Notes under the pieces: generated by a model
The model's input: the letters and a program-made list of their open reading frames with translations, nothing else
Told to the model about the DNA's origin: nothing
Database searches by the model: none
From: Asaia lannensis NBRC 102526
GTDB lineage: Bacteria; Pseudomonadota; Alphaproteobacteria; Acetobacterales; Acetobacteraceae
Assembly (NCBI RefSeq): GCF_024054035.1
Contig: NZ_JAMXQU010000008.1
Location: forward strand, 1 to 64,000
Length of the DNA stretch: 64,000 bases
Direction: 5' to 3'
Translations under genes and position numbers: made by a program
In this document: positions 1 through 8,237 of the stretch, piece by piece
Layout of the letters: the number at the start of each line of letters is the position of its first letter
How positions within the stretch are numbered: the first letter of the stretch is position 1

Positions 1-139
1 GCCGCCAGGCTATGGCTGAGGTCTTTTGTCAACGCAGCCTAGTCTGATTTTTCGCTGAATTCCTGACGTTAGCCGTTCGATACGCTGGCAATGTTACGCC
101 CGTTCCCGTCGGGCTTCGCTCAGCAACGCGCCACGCTCC

Positions 140-646
140 TCAATCCATCGGAATGGCAACGGCTACACCAGCAGCCATGGAGCCATGACCGCGTCGCTGG
201 TCGTTGGCACCTGCGCCACCAGCGAGTGCATCTCCCACCTGATGATGGTTGCGCTGGAAGAAATCGGGACGCAATGTCGCATCGCCGTCATTCCCGCGCT
301 CTTTGGGAGCATCGAGATCGTCATCGGGAAGAGGGGCCTCTGTAAAGCCATTCCGGCTGACAGGGGCTTTGGCTTTGACCGTCAGCGAAGCCTGCCTGAT
401 CAACGGTTCTGTCGATGACACCGGCGCGAGTGAAAAGGCAGAAGCCGATTCGAGACCCGTAAGCCCGGGCTTCACATCTGTTGGCCTGGAGTGACGAGGC
501 CAGGAATTTCGCAGATTTTCCCTGCTCGCAACCCGGTCATTCGCGTCATGCGAAACGACAGCCCGTTGCGCGTTGTCCTGTGCATGGACCGCAGGGATAG
601 CAAGGAGTGTTGAGACGCCGACAAACAAGGCAGAACAGATACGCAA
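140..646 (-). CDS. Small secreted protein of unknown function
   Basis: This is an open frame of 168 codons with a TTG start. A GAGG ribosome site lies about nine bases upstream of the TTG, which is why I accept it. The first 22 residues form a typical signal peptide (basic start, hydrophobic core, cleavage after VHA before QD), so the product should be exported. The rest is polar, low in hydrophobic residues, with many Asp, Arg and Ser, and shows no domain I know. The C-terminal third is weaker as coding sequence, because other frames are also open there, and a frameshift near the end cannot be excluded. It lies downstream of pgk but is separated from it by a strong terminator, so it is probably its own unit. 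Function unknown. Confidence 0.45.
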   Translation of the reverse strand: MRICSALFVGVSTLLAIPAVHAQDNAQRAVVSHDANDRVASRENLRNSWPRHSRPTDVKPGLTGLESASAFSLAPVSSTEPLIRQASLTVKAKAPVSRNGFTEAPLPDDDLDAPKERGNDGDATLRPDFFQRNHHQVGDALAGGAGANDQRRGHGSMAAGVAVAIPMD

Positions 647-745
647 CAGCGTGATCCTCTTTCCCGGTGGAACCGTAATTTCGCTAGAATCCGGTTTTTT
701 TGCCGGTCGCTGCGACTGTATGCGGGTCGGAAAATACTGCGCAAT

Positions 746-797
746 AAAAACCGGCCGATTGTATCACGTTGTCATGAAACGTGATGCAACCGGCCGT
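746..797 (-). terminator. Rho-independent terminator of gap-pgk
   Basis: A long hairpin with arms at 751-770 and 778-797, about 18 paired positions with one wobble and one mismatch, and a seven-base loop. It is followed on the minus strand by a run of five T (750-746). It lies 24 bases after the pgk stop codon and would end the gap-pgk transcript. Confidence 0.8.
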
Positions 798-820
798 ATC
801 CTTCCCGAAGGATCGGGGGG

Positions 821-2038
821 TCAGAGCGGGAAGACGTTACGCGCTGCGTCGTTCAGCACGGCAATACCGGGCAGAAGCTTGCCTTCGAGCCATTCCAGGA
901 AGGCCCCGCCGGCTGTCGAAACATAGCTCATTTCGTCGACCACGCCTGCGTGACGCAGTGCAGAGACCGTATCGCCACCACCGGCGATGGTCTTGAGCTT
1001 TCCTGCCCGTGTCAGTGCCGCTGCCTTCTGGGCCACGGCCACTGTTGCCGCGTCGAAAGGCTTGATTTCGAAGGCGCCGAGCGGGCCATTCCAGACAAGC
1101 GTTTTCAGCTGCTCAAGCTTGGCCTCGATCAGCGCAACCGTCTTGGGGCCGGCATCGAGGATCATCGCATCGGCAGGTACGGCATTGATGTCGCATACTT
1201 CCGACGGCGCACCTTCGCGAAATTCGCGAGCGATCACCGCATCGACCGGCAGGATGATTTCGCACTTGCCGTTCTTGGCCTGCGCCATGATCTTGCGTGC
1301 GGTTTCATGCATGTCGGCTTCCTGAAGCGACTTGCCGACAGCAACGCCCTGCGCCGCGAGGAAGGTGTTGGCCATGGCACCGCCGATGAACAGCACATCG
1401 ACCTTGCCCAGCACGTTTCCGATGAGATCGAGCTTGGTCGAGATCTTTGCGCCGCCGATCAGCGCGCCCACAGGGCGTTCCGGCAGTTCGAGCGCTGCGT
1501 TCAGGGCGTTCAGCTCGGCTTCCATCAGGCGTCCGGCAAAGGACGGTAGATGATGGGCCAGGCCTTCGGTCGAGGCATGGGCACGATGAGCCGCCGAGAA
1601 TGCATCGTTCACGTACACGTCGCCCAGACGCGCCAGCATATCCGTGAACGCCGGGTCGTTCTTTTCTTCACCCGCATAAAAGCGTGTGTTTTCCAGAACG
1701 CAGACTTCGCCATCCTTGAGGTTGGCAACGGCTTCTTCTGCTTTCGGGCCAACGCAGTCAGGCACGAAATAGACCCGGTGCTGGATTTTCGATTCCAGCA
1801 GTTCGGCCACGGGCGCGAGTGACATGCTGGGCACGACCTGACCCTTGGGGCGGTCGAAATGGCTCAGAATGATCACGCGTGCGCCCTTGTCGGCCAGCTC
1901 GCAGATGGTGGGAATGACGCGATCGATACGCGTCGTATCCATGATGGCACCCTCGCGCACCGGCACGTTGAGGTCAGCGCGCAGAAGAACGCGCTTTCCC
2001 TCAGGAGACAAATCGTCGAGCGTATGGAAACTGGCCAT
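821..2038 (-). CDS. pgk: Phosphoglycerate kinase
   Basis: It transfers the acyl phosphate of 1,3-bisphosphoglycerate to ADP in lower glycolysis (the reverse in gluconeogenesis) in the cytoplasm. The 405-residue length is normal for a bacterial enzyme. The N-terminal substrate segment with RADLNVP, the hinge segment [14 protein letters not shown] near residue 195, and the C-terminal nucleotide loop [10 protein letters not shown] near residue 350 are all present. A GGGAG ribosome site precedes the ATG. It lies 24 bases downstream of gap on the same strand and ends before a strong hairpin terminator, so the two form an operon. Confidence 0.97.
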   Translation of the reverse strand: MASFHTLDDLSPEGKRVLLRADLNVPVREGAIMDTTRIDRVIPTICELADKGARVIILSHFDRPKGQVVPSMSLAPVAELLESKIQHRVYFVPDCVGPKAEEAVANLKDGEVCVLENTRFYAGEEKNDPAFTDMLARLGDVYVNDAFSAAHRAHASTEGLAHHLPSFAGRLMEAELNALNAALELPERPVGALIGGAKISTKLDLIGNVLGKVDVLFIGGAMANTFLAAQGVAVGKSLQEADMHETARKIMAQAKNGKCEIILPVDAVIAREFREGAPSEVCDINAVPADAMILDAGPKTVALIEAKLEQLKTLVWNGPLGAFEIKPFDAATVAVAQKAAALTRAGKLKTIAGGGDTVSALRHAGVVDEMSYVSTAGGAFLEWLEGKLLPGIAVLNDAARNVFPL

Positions 2039-2062
2039 GCTCTTTCTCCCGCTTTCTTGGTT

Positions 2063-3082
2063 TTACAGGCTGCCGAAAAGAGCTGCCGTGTCGGACATGC
2101 GGTTCGAGAAGCCCCATTCATTGTCGTACCACGAGCAGACGCGCACCAGCTTGCCGCCGTCGATCACTGCCGTCTGGGTGGCATCGAAAGTGGACGATGC
2201 ATAGGAGTGATTGAAGTCGCTGCTCACCAGCGGTGCTTCGTTGTAGTCGAGCACGCCCTTCAGCGGGCCTTCAGCGGCAGCGCGCAGCGCGTCGTTGATG
2301 ACCTGGACAGAAGCCGGTGCGCGGCTCGGGATGAAGTCGAGCGAGACAACCGAAACATTCGGCGTCGGCACGCGGATGGAGGTGCCATCCAGACGCCCCT
2401 TGAGGTGCGGCAGAACCAGGCCGATAGCCTTGGCGGCGCCCGTCGAGGTCGGGATCATGTTCAGTGCGGCTGCGCGGGCGCGGCGCGGGTCGCGGTGATG
2501 CGTGTCAACCGTGCGCTGGTCACCCGTATAGGAGTGAATGGTCACCATGTAACCGCATTCGATGCCGACCGCTTCATCCAGCACCTTGGCGACAGGTGCC
2601 AGGCAGTTGGTGGTGCAGGAAGCATTGGAGATGACCGTCATGTCCTTCGTCAGCATGTCGTTGTTCACGCCATAGACGATGGTGGCATCGACATCGGTGC
2701 CCGGAGCGGAAATCAGAACCTTGCGTGCACCGGCCTTGATGAGGGCCGAAGCCTTTTCCTTGCTGGTGAACAGGCCGGTACATTCCATGGCGACATCGAC
2801 GCCCTCGAACGGCACCTTGCTCGGATCGCGTTCGGCAGAGAAGCGGATCGGGCCGTAGGTGCGGCCATTGGCTTCGATGATCAGGGCATTGCCATCGACG
2901 CGGATCGTGCCGGGGAAACGGCCATGAACACTGTCATAGGCCAGCAGATGGGCGCTTTCCTCGACGGAGCCGAGGTCGTTGATGGCGACAGGCACGACAT
3001 CCGTACGTCCGCTCTCAATGATACCACGCAGCACCAGACGTCCGATACGTCCAAAACCGTTGATCGCGATTTTCACAGCCAT
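2063..3082 (-). CDS. gap: Glyceraldehyde-3-phosphate dehydrogenase, type I
   Basis: It oxidises glyceraldehyde 3-phosphate to 1,3-bisphosphoglycerate with NAD(P). The start at 3082 gives 339 residues beginning MAVKIAINGFGRIGR, the canonical Rossmann N-terminus, and has a GGGAG ribosome site eight bases upstream. An upstream in-frame start at 3130 would add 16 unrelated residues and is rejected. The active-site segment SCTTNCLAP with the catalytic cysteine and the C-terminal WYDNEWGFSNRM segment are intact. It is the first gene of the gap-pgk operon. A perfect inverted repeat lies in its upstream region and may be a control site. Confidence 0.97.
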   Translation of the reverse strand: MAVKIAINGFGRIGRLVLRGIIESGRTDVVPVAINDLGSVEESAHLLAYDSVHGRFPGTIRVDGNALIIEANGRTYGPIRFSAERDPSKVPFEGVDVAMECTGLFTSKEKASALIKAGARKVLISAPGTDVDATIVYGVNNDMLTKDMTVISNASCTTNCLAPVAKVLDEAVGIECGYMVTIHSYTGDQRTVDTHHRDPRRARAAALNMIPTSTGAAKAIGLVLPHLKGRLDGTSIRVPTPNVSVVSLDFIPSRAPASVQVINDALRAAAEGPLKGVLDYNEAPLVSSDFNHSYASSTFDATQTAVIDGGKLVRVCSWYDNEWGFSNRMSDTAALFGSL

Positions 3083-3104
3083 TGTAGTCTCCCGGCCAGT
3101 AGGC

Positions 3105-3128
3105 GGTTTCGTTATAAGAGGCGAAACC
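3105..3128. promoter_or_regulatory. Inverted repeat upstream of gap
   Basis: Perfect 7-base arms, GGTTTCG at 3105-3111 and CGAAACC at 3122-3128, separated by ten bases that contain a TTATAA -10-like element on both strands. It lies 23 to 46 bases before the gap start codon and could be an operator or a leader hairpin. The regulator is not known. Confidence 0.4.
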
Positions 3129-3253
3129 ATAGCACCCTTGGAAGACGAGACGAGAGGGGGCTACCAAAAATCTTATCGATATTTTCGTGAAAACTGGTCT
3201 TTCTGTTCCCGCTCTCTTGCTTGTGTCCGGTCTTCCTGCAAGTTCTTTAGGTC

Positions 3254-3739
3254 ATGACGATGACGAATGCTTCGAATTGTGGTTTCCTGAAATTTCGGTC
3301 TTTGGCGATTGCCGGTTTGTGCCTCGTTCCGGTGGCCCTGTCAGCCTGCACACCGCCCGATCAGCGCCTGTTCGATCCCAATGCGGGCAAGCCGCCCAAG
3401 CCCTATATTCCGCCTGCTCCGCCAGCCAAACCCGCCCCGGCGCCGTTCCTCCAGATCGTTGCGGGAACACCGAAGGAGGAATGGGTGCCAGCGGTTACGC
3501 GCAGCACGAAGCTCGCACTGTCGCGCAAGCCCGATCTTCTCTTCGTGGTGACAGTCCTCTCTCCGGTGACAGAGAGCCCTGCCGCTCAGGTCAAATCGCT
3601 CGAAACCCTGACAGCGCAGGACGGCAAGGACGTGGCAGAGCAGATTGTGGCTTCGGGTGCCCCAGCCAGTCAGGTCCAGATCGAAGCCAGGACAGACGCC
3701 TCCAGCCCCAAGGGGCGCATTCGCATCGACCTGCGTTAG
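3254..3739 (+). CDS. Proline-rich lipoprotein of unknown function
   Basis: A 161-residue protein with a lipoprotein signal peptide: a hydrophobic core at residues 15-30 and a lipobox ending LSAC, so Cys32 would be lipidated. Residues 40-66 are rich in Pro, Lys and Ala and look like a periplasmic linker. The second half (70-161) is a compact alpha/beta-looking segment ending in a basic tail, possibly a small periplasmic domain, but I recognise no family. Divergent from gap with 171 bases between the starts. Membrane-anchored placement is inferred from the signal; no function is proposed. Confidence 0.7.
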   Translation: MTMTNASNCGFLKFRSLAIAGLCLVPVALSACTPPDQRLFDPNAGKPPKPYIPPAPPAKPAPAPFLQIVAGTPKEEWVPAVTRSTKLALSRKPDLLFVVTVLSPVTESPAAQVKSLETLTAQDGKDVAEQIVASGAPASQVQIEARTDASSPKGRIRIDLR

Positions 3740-4051
3740 AAATCTTTCCGTCGGTCCGGCAATTCTGAGGTCGCCTTTGCGTCATCTGTCGGAGGGTGCC
3801 GGACTTCGCGGCCCTGAGATAACTCTCCGATGATACCCCTCCGATCGGCAGGACGCTGAACGGACCCGTATCCGCGCAGGCTTGCGTGTCGGGCCGAAAA
3901 TCGTCCTGCCCTCTCATTGGAACGCTCCTGTAGTGCCGGGGTGGTACCGTATTGGCCCGGCAGTTTTCGCATCCTGTTGCGCATCGGCCATTACGCACCG
4001 GTTCGTTCTGACCTATGGAGGCGGGAGAACACGACCGGAGAGGGACATTTC
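3740..4051. other. Intergenic region without a recognisable gene
   Basis: 312 bases between the lipoprotein and the next gene. Short open frames on both strands lack ribosome sites and resemble no protein family I know. It probably holds the promoter of the gene starting at 4052, but no clear -35/-10 pair or hairpin stands out. Confidence 0.5.
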
Positions 4052-4969
4052 ATGGGTTTGCGCAAGGATATCTGGCGAACAGGCATTCTGGAGGCTCCCC
4101 TCGCAAGCCTGATCCAGAACCCTGACTGGACAGCCATTCCCTGCCATTTCCTGCCGGACATGCCGCGTGGGTTCCAGTTTCGCGCCGATCCGTTCGGCGT
4201 ATGGCATGACGGCAAGCTGCATGTGTTCGTCGAGATCTACGATTACCGCAATCGTGTCGGCGAGATCGAGCTCTTCGTTTACGATGCCAGCTACACCCTG
4301 CTGCGCAACGAGATCGTACTGCGTGAAAAGTGGCATCTTTCCTACCCGCAGGTTATCGAAGCCGAGGGCTCGTTCTGGATGCTGCCTGAGGCCCATCGCT
4401 CTGGCACACAGACGCTTTACCGCGCCGAGCGGTTTCCCGATCGCTGGGTTCCCGGTTGCCAGATCGATCTGGGTGGGGAAATCGCTGTCGATGCCACACT
4501 TCATTTTCAGGACGGTCTGTGGTGGATGATCTATACCCCCGTCGAGGCAGCGAAAAAGGCACCGAGCCGCCTTCACGCCGCCTATGCCCCCTCGCTGTGC
4601 GGTCCATGGACGCGGCACCACCAGAACCCGATCAGGCTCGATCCTTCGAGCGCCCGCGCCGGTGGGACGCCTGTCACAATCGACGGGCGTCTGATGCTGC
4701 CGGTTCAGGATTGCGCCCATACCTATGGCGGGGCGATACGTCCGCTCTGGTTCGATGAACTGACTCCTGAACGTGTCATCACCCATACCGGTCCGGCCTT
4801 GCCGATCGCACCGTATTTCGCGCCTTATGCCGAGGGCATGCACACTCTCTCGGCAGCAGGCCCCGTAACCCTGTTCGATATCAAGCGAACGGAACTCTCC
4901 CCCCATGGCCTGATGATCGAGGCCGGACGCGAGATCGGCAAGCTGCGTCGACGGCTGGGGATTGGCTGA
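4052..4969 (+). CDS. Beta-propeller protein similar to the N-terminal domain of glucosamine inositolphosphorylceramide transferase (GH43-like fold)
   Basis: 305 residues from the ATG at 4052, which has a GGAGAGG site; an in-frame start at 3917 would add 45 residues that look non-coding. The repeating pattern of acidic-aromatic blades (ADPFGVWHDGKLHVFVE near 45-60, LSYPQVIEAEGSFWMLPEA near 100-120, VDATLHFQDGLWWMIYT near 150-165) is typical of five-bladed propellers of the GH43/GH32 type. Such domains occur alone or attached to formyl- and glycosyltransferases in surface glycan loci. No signal peptide is seen, so it is probably cytoplasmic. The true substrate is unknown. A polysaccharide flippase lies 5 kb away. 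Confidence 0.7.
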   Translation: MGLRKDIWRTGILEAPLASLIQNPDWTAIPCHFLPDMPRGFQFRADPFGVWHDGKLHVFVEIYDYRNRVGEIELFVYDASYTLLRNEIVLREKWHLSYPQVIEAEGSFWMLPEAHRSGTQTLYRAERFPDRWVPGCQIDLGGEIAVDATLHFQDGLWWMIYTPVEAAKKAPSRLHAAYAPSLCGPWTRHHQNPIRLDPSSARAGGTPVTIDGRLMLPVQDCAHTYGGAIRPLWFDELTPERVITHTGPALPIAPYFAPYAEGMHTLSAAGPVTLFDIKRTELSPHGLMIEAGREIGKLRRRLGIG

Positions 4970-5024
4970 CCTCAACCCTGTCGACACGAGCCTTCTGCAG
5001 CGCGACATTGGGCGATTGCCGATT

Positions 5025-6428
5025 CTAGCGCCTGCCACCGGCGCGGCGGCCACTGAGCCAGGGCGGTAACATATCGCCTGCCATGATGCAGCCAACCGGA
5101 TCGATGTAGTCCTCGATATCTGCAAGATTGTAGCGTCCGATCTGCTCCACAACACTCTTCGCACGCTTGTAACTTGAGGGAAGTTCTGACACGTCGATCC
5201 TGCCTCCGAAAAACCGGATATCGAGGCCCGGAGTCTCGGCTGCAAGCAGGGCTTCAGGCGTTATATCCCCCATACGACGGCGATGCTCCGTACGCGTCAT
5301 GTTGCGCCCTGCACCGTGAGGGGCGAAGCCCAGCCCATGAGCTGCGTCGCGTCCACGGGCGACAAGAACCGGCTCGGCCATGTTCAGCGGAATGAGTACC
5401 TTACCCGTCGCGTCGTCGGCATAGCTGCCCCAAGCTGGCGTTGCACCTTTCCCGTGATGGAACAGCCCGTTGCGCTCGAAAACGAAATTATGTTCGTTCC
5501 AGAAACGCTCGACAGGGGTGACCCGCAGGTTTTCAGTCACAGCCTGATGGATGGCATTGTGGTTTGCCTTGGTCCAGCGACGGATGATCTGAAGTGCATG
5601 CCAGTAGTCCCGCCCCTCATCACTATCGGCCGGGATCCAGGCATTCTGGCGCAGTGTCTCAGGTGACAGGAGGCGTCTCCAGCGCTCTGCCACTTCAACG
5701 CCTGCACGATATAACTGGGCACCGGGACCGCGTGATCCATGATGCGTCACCATGGCGGTATGGCCCGTGGCGCGTGAACGCCCCACGAAGAGGAAGTGAT
5801 TGCCGTCGCCCTGCGTCCCCATATGGGTCTGTGCTGCATGCACGATCTTCGGCGAGGAAAGGAACGGATTCTCGCGAAACGCATCCAGAAGATCCAGCGA
5901 GAGTGTGAAGCGCCGGCCCTGATCGCGCCCTCCGGCACCGAAATGTGTAATACCCGAGGCGGCGTCGAGTACGGATACGGGATCGACCGGCCCAAGGTCG
6001 GTCATCATGACGGAACAGCAGATATCGGGTGAATGCATGCCTGGATGAATGGCGTTGCGCGTACTCACGATACCGCCAACCGGAATTGTGCCAAGCGGGC
6101 CTGCCGGGCAGGCATCGGGCATGATCGCTGCAGCGACAACGGTCGGCGTGCGGATCAGTGTGCGCATCGTTTCGATGACACGCTCGCGGTTCTCTGTCTC
6201 GTCAGGCGTCTCGGCTTCGAGCGAGACGTGAAGAGGCACATCGTCCGGGTCCTGCAGCGGTAACCGTGTCGGCGGGGGTGCCGGTACGATGGCAGCCCGT
6301 ATGGCTGTTTCGTCATGGCCCTCCTGAGCGAGGAAACGGGCCCGTTCTAGTGTTGCGGCGAAGCCTGGTCCTGGCGTGTGGCCCCAATCAATCAGAACGG
6401 TGCCGTCGATATGTCTTGGATCGGTCAT
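5025..6428 (-). CDS. rtcB: RNA-splicing ligase RtcB, divergent type
   Basis: RtcB joins RNA 2',3'-cyclic phosphate (or 3'-phosphate) ends to 5'-OH ends with GTP and Mn2+. The 467 residues exceed the E. coli length of about 408, mainly through an N-terminal extension. The metal and guanylation residues can be placed: Asp and Cys in PDICC, Asn-His in GDGNHF, His in THHGSRG, His in NEHNF and the guanylated His in PHGAGRNM. Two positions differ from the usual enzyme: MPDVHLGKG reads MPDACPAGP, and the GSMG stretch is not seen. The ATG has a GAGG site. It is divergent from rtcR with 185 bases between starts. No rtcA (RNA cyclase) is present in the window. Confidence 0.92.
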   Translation of the reverse strand: MTDPRHIDGTVLIDWGHTPGPGFAATLERARFLAQEGHDETAIRAAIVPAPPPTRLPLQDPDDVPLHVSLEAETPDETENRERVIETMRTLIRTPTVVAAAIMPDACPAGPLGTIPVGGIVSTRNAIHPGMHSPDICCSVMMTDLGPVDPVSVLDAASGITHFGAGGRDQGRRFTLSLDLLDAFRENPFLSSPKIVHAAQTHMGTQGDGNHFLFVGRSRATGHTAMVTHHGSRGPGAQLYRAGVEVAERWRRLLSPETLRQNAWIPADSDEGRDYWHALQIIRRWTKANHNAIHQAVTENLRVTPVERFWNEHNFVFERNGLFHHGKGATPAWGSYADDATGKVLIPLNMAEPVLVARGRDAAHGLGFAPHGAGRNMTRTEHRRRMGDITPEALLAAETPGLDIRFFGGRIDVSELPSSYKRAKSVVEQIGRYNLADIEDYIDPVGCIMAGDMLPPWLSGRRAGGRR

Positions 6429-6613
6429 GATCCTCTGCCTCTCTTTCGTGAATAACCAGAGGGCTGAGCATGAGAGAGAATGTATTTCATCGGAAAGAAA
6501 TATCTAAAGTAGAAGCAAGATATTGAAAAACAACATTAAAATTTCGAACGGGGGTTTTTGGCTTAAAAAAATACGATCTTTTTATATCGTCATTTATCTG
6601 GAATAATCGTGTC

Positions 6614-8215
6614 ATGAGAAATGTCGTTATCGGTTTGCTTGGCACGAAGATTGATCGGATACGGGGCAGCGGGGCGTGGCAGCCAAGCGTAAAGCTTTGT
6701 GCTCACGAGACATTTCCAGTCGATCGCTTCGAGTTGCTTTACCCCAGCTATGCGCAAGCGCTGGCAGGTCATGTGGCGCGCGACATCGCTGCCGTTTCTC
6801 TTGAAACCGAGGTGCGACTGACACCACTCGATTTCGACGATCCGTGGGATCTGGAGGAAGTCTACGGTAAACTTTACGACTTTGCTGTTGCTTATGGCTT
6901 CGATGAGGATCGTGAACGGTATTTCGTCCATCTGACGACGGGGACTCACGTTGCACAGATATGCTGGTTTCTCTTGACGGAGAGTCGTCATATCCCAGGT
7001 CATCTGATCCAGATGGAACCGCCTCGTCCCGAAACAGGGCCTTATGGTCGCCTGAGCGTCATTAATCTCGACCTCGCCCGCTACGATGCGCTCCAGTACC
7101 GGTTCGAGATTGCCGCAGCCCAGCAGTCGCAGTTGCTGCGGGGCGGCATTACAGGCCGCGATCCGGTGCTGGACCGCCTCATAGGTCGACTGGAGTCGAT
7201 CACCTTGCGTTCCGATGCGCCAATTCTCATCGTGGGCGAGACCGGATGTGGCAAATCCACGCTGGGTACGCGTATCCATCTATTACGTGTTCAGCGTCAT
7301 TTGCTGCGTGGCCCTCTTGTCAGGATCAGTGCAACCGTTCTTGCAACGCCGGATGGACCCGCCATGCTTCTGGGTCAGAAGCGTGGCTTGGGAAATGGCG
7401 GCGGAATAGAACGAGTGGGTCTGCTGGCGCAGGCGCATCGTGGCACACTTCTGATCGACGATATGGAGCATTTGCCGGTCTCTTTGCGCGCGTGTCTCGC
7501 ACGAGCTGCAGATGAGGGGCGTTATCGTCCGATTGGTGGTGAAACCGATCTTGATATCCAATTCCGTCTGATAGGCACGGCACATGAAGCGGAGGGGCTG
7601 GAATGGCTTTTTCCATGGATCATGCGCATTCCGCCTCTCCGGGAGCGTCTGATCGATCTGGAAGCCGAATTCGATCATGCGCTTGGCATGGCAGAACGTC
7701 AGCTCGGAACCAAGACCGGCTTTGCCCCCGGCGCAAGAGAGCGCTATCTGCGCTTCGGGCGTTCTGCGGAGGCGCGATGGCCGGGGAATTACCGTGATCT
7801 TGCCATGTCCATCCTGCGTCTGTGTACTTTCGCCGAGCGCGGTCGCATCACCGTTTCCATGATCGAGGATGAGATTATGGAACTTGGAGACCGCTGGCGC
7901 AGCGCGGCTCCAGCAGGGTCGCATGGCTACGTGCCCGATGACACACAGCTACTGGCCGATATTCTTCCCGACCCGGAATCGATCGATATGTTCGATCGTG
8001 TTCAGCTTGCGACAGTGGTGAGGGTGTGTCGCCTGTCCGCCAGTCTTTCCGATGCCGGACGTACCCTGTTCTCTGTCTCGCGTACGCAACGATCGAGCCG
8101 CAACGATGCTGACCGGCTGCGCAAATATCTTGCGCGCTTCGATCTCGATTGGGAGCGCGTCCAGAAAGAAAAAAAGCCCCCTCTCATGCTATCGAAACCC
8201 GTTGGACGCCGTTAG
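6614..8215 (+). CDS. rtcR: RtcR-family regulator with a degenerate sigma-54-activator AAA+ domain
   Basis: 533 residues. The first 180 or so form the RtcR sensor (CARF-like) domain, including the conserved LTTGTHVAQICWFLLTE run, thought to sense RNA ends. An AAA+ domain follows: Walker A GETGCGKS (208-215) is intact. The sigma-54 contact loop, normally GAFTGA, reads GLGNGG (258-263) in an ungapped alignment. Walker B is LLIDDME (279-285), with Asp instead of the catalytic Glu. The stretch normally carrying the arginine fingers (FREDLYAR type) is missing between GTAHEAEG and LEWLFPW. WPGNYRDL near sensor II and the C-terminal RtcR-type DNA-binding domain (NDADRLRKYLARFDLDW) remain. It probably still senses RNA and binds DNA but should not remodel sigma-54. 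Confidence 0.9.
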   Translation: MRNVVIGLLGTKIDRIRGSGAWQPSVKLCAHETFPVDRFELLYPSYAQALAGHVARDIAAVSLETEVRLTPLDFDDPWDLEEVYGKLYDFAVAYGFDEDRERYFVHLTTGTHVAQICWFLLTESRHIPGHLIQMEPPRPETGPYGRLSVINLDLARYDALQYRFEIAAAQQSQLLRGGITGRDPVLDRLIGRLESITLRSDAPILIVGETGCGKSTLGTRIHLLRVQRHLLRGPLVRISATVLATPDGPAMLLGQKRGLGNGGGIERVGLLAQAHRGTLLIDDMEHLPVSLRACLARAADEGRYRPIGGETDLDIQFRLIGTAHEAEGLEWLFPWIMRIPPLRERLIDLEAEFDHALGMAERQLGTKTGFAPGARERYLRFGRSAEARWPGNYRDLAMSILRLCTFAERGRITVSMIEDEIMELGDRWRSAAPAGSHGYVPDDTQLLADILPDPESIDMFDRVQLATVVRVCRLSASLSDAGRTLFSVSRTQRSSRNDADRLRKYLARFDLDWERVQKEKKPPLMLSKPVGRR

Positions 8216-8237
8216 CGAGCCTCTGGTTGGCGACCTC

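Noticed and set aside
1859-3190. Long plus-strand open frame of 443 codons antisense to gap and pgk
   Set aside because: It lies fully opposite two certain genes, follows from their high third-position GC, has no ribosome site and resembles no protein family. The same holds for other long antisense frames, such as minus-strand 38832-40562 and 47426-49351 opposite nuo genes.
6513-6518. Possible -12 element of a sigma-54 promoter for rtcB
   Set aside because: There is no GG pair at the required distance upstream; the match is to four bases only.
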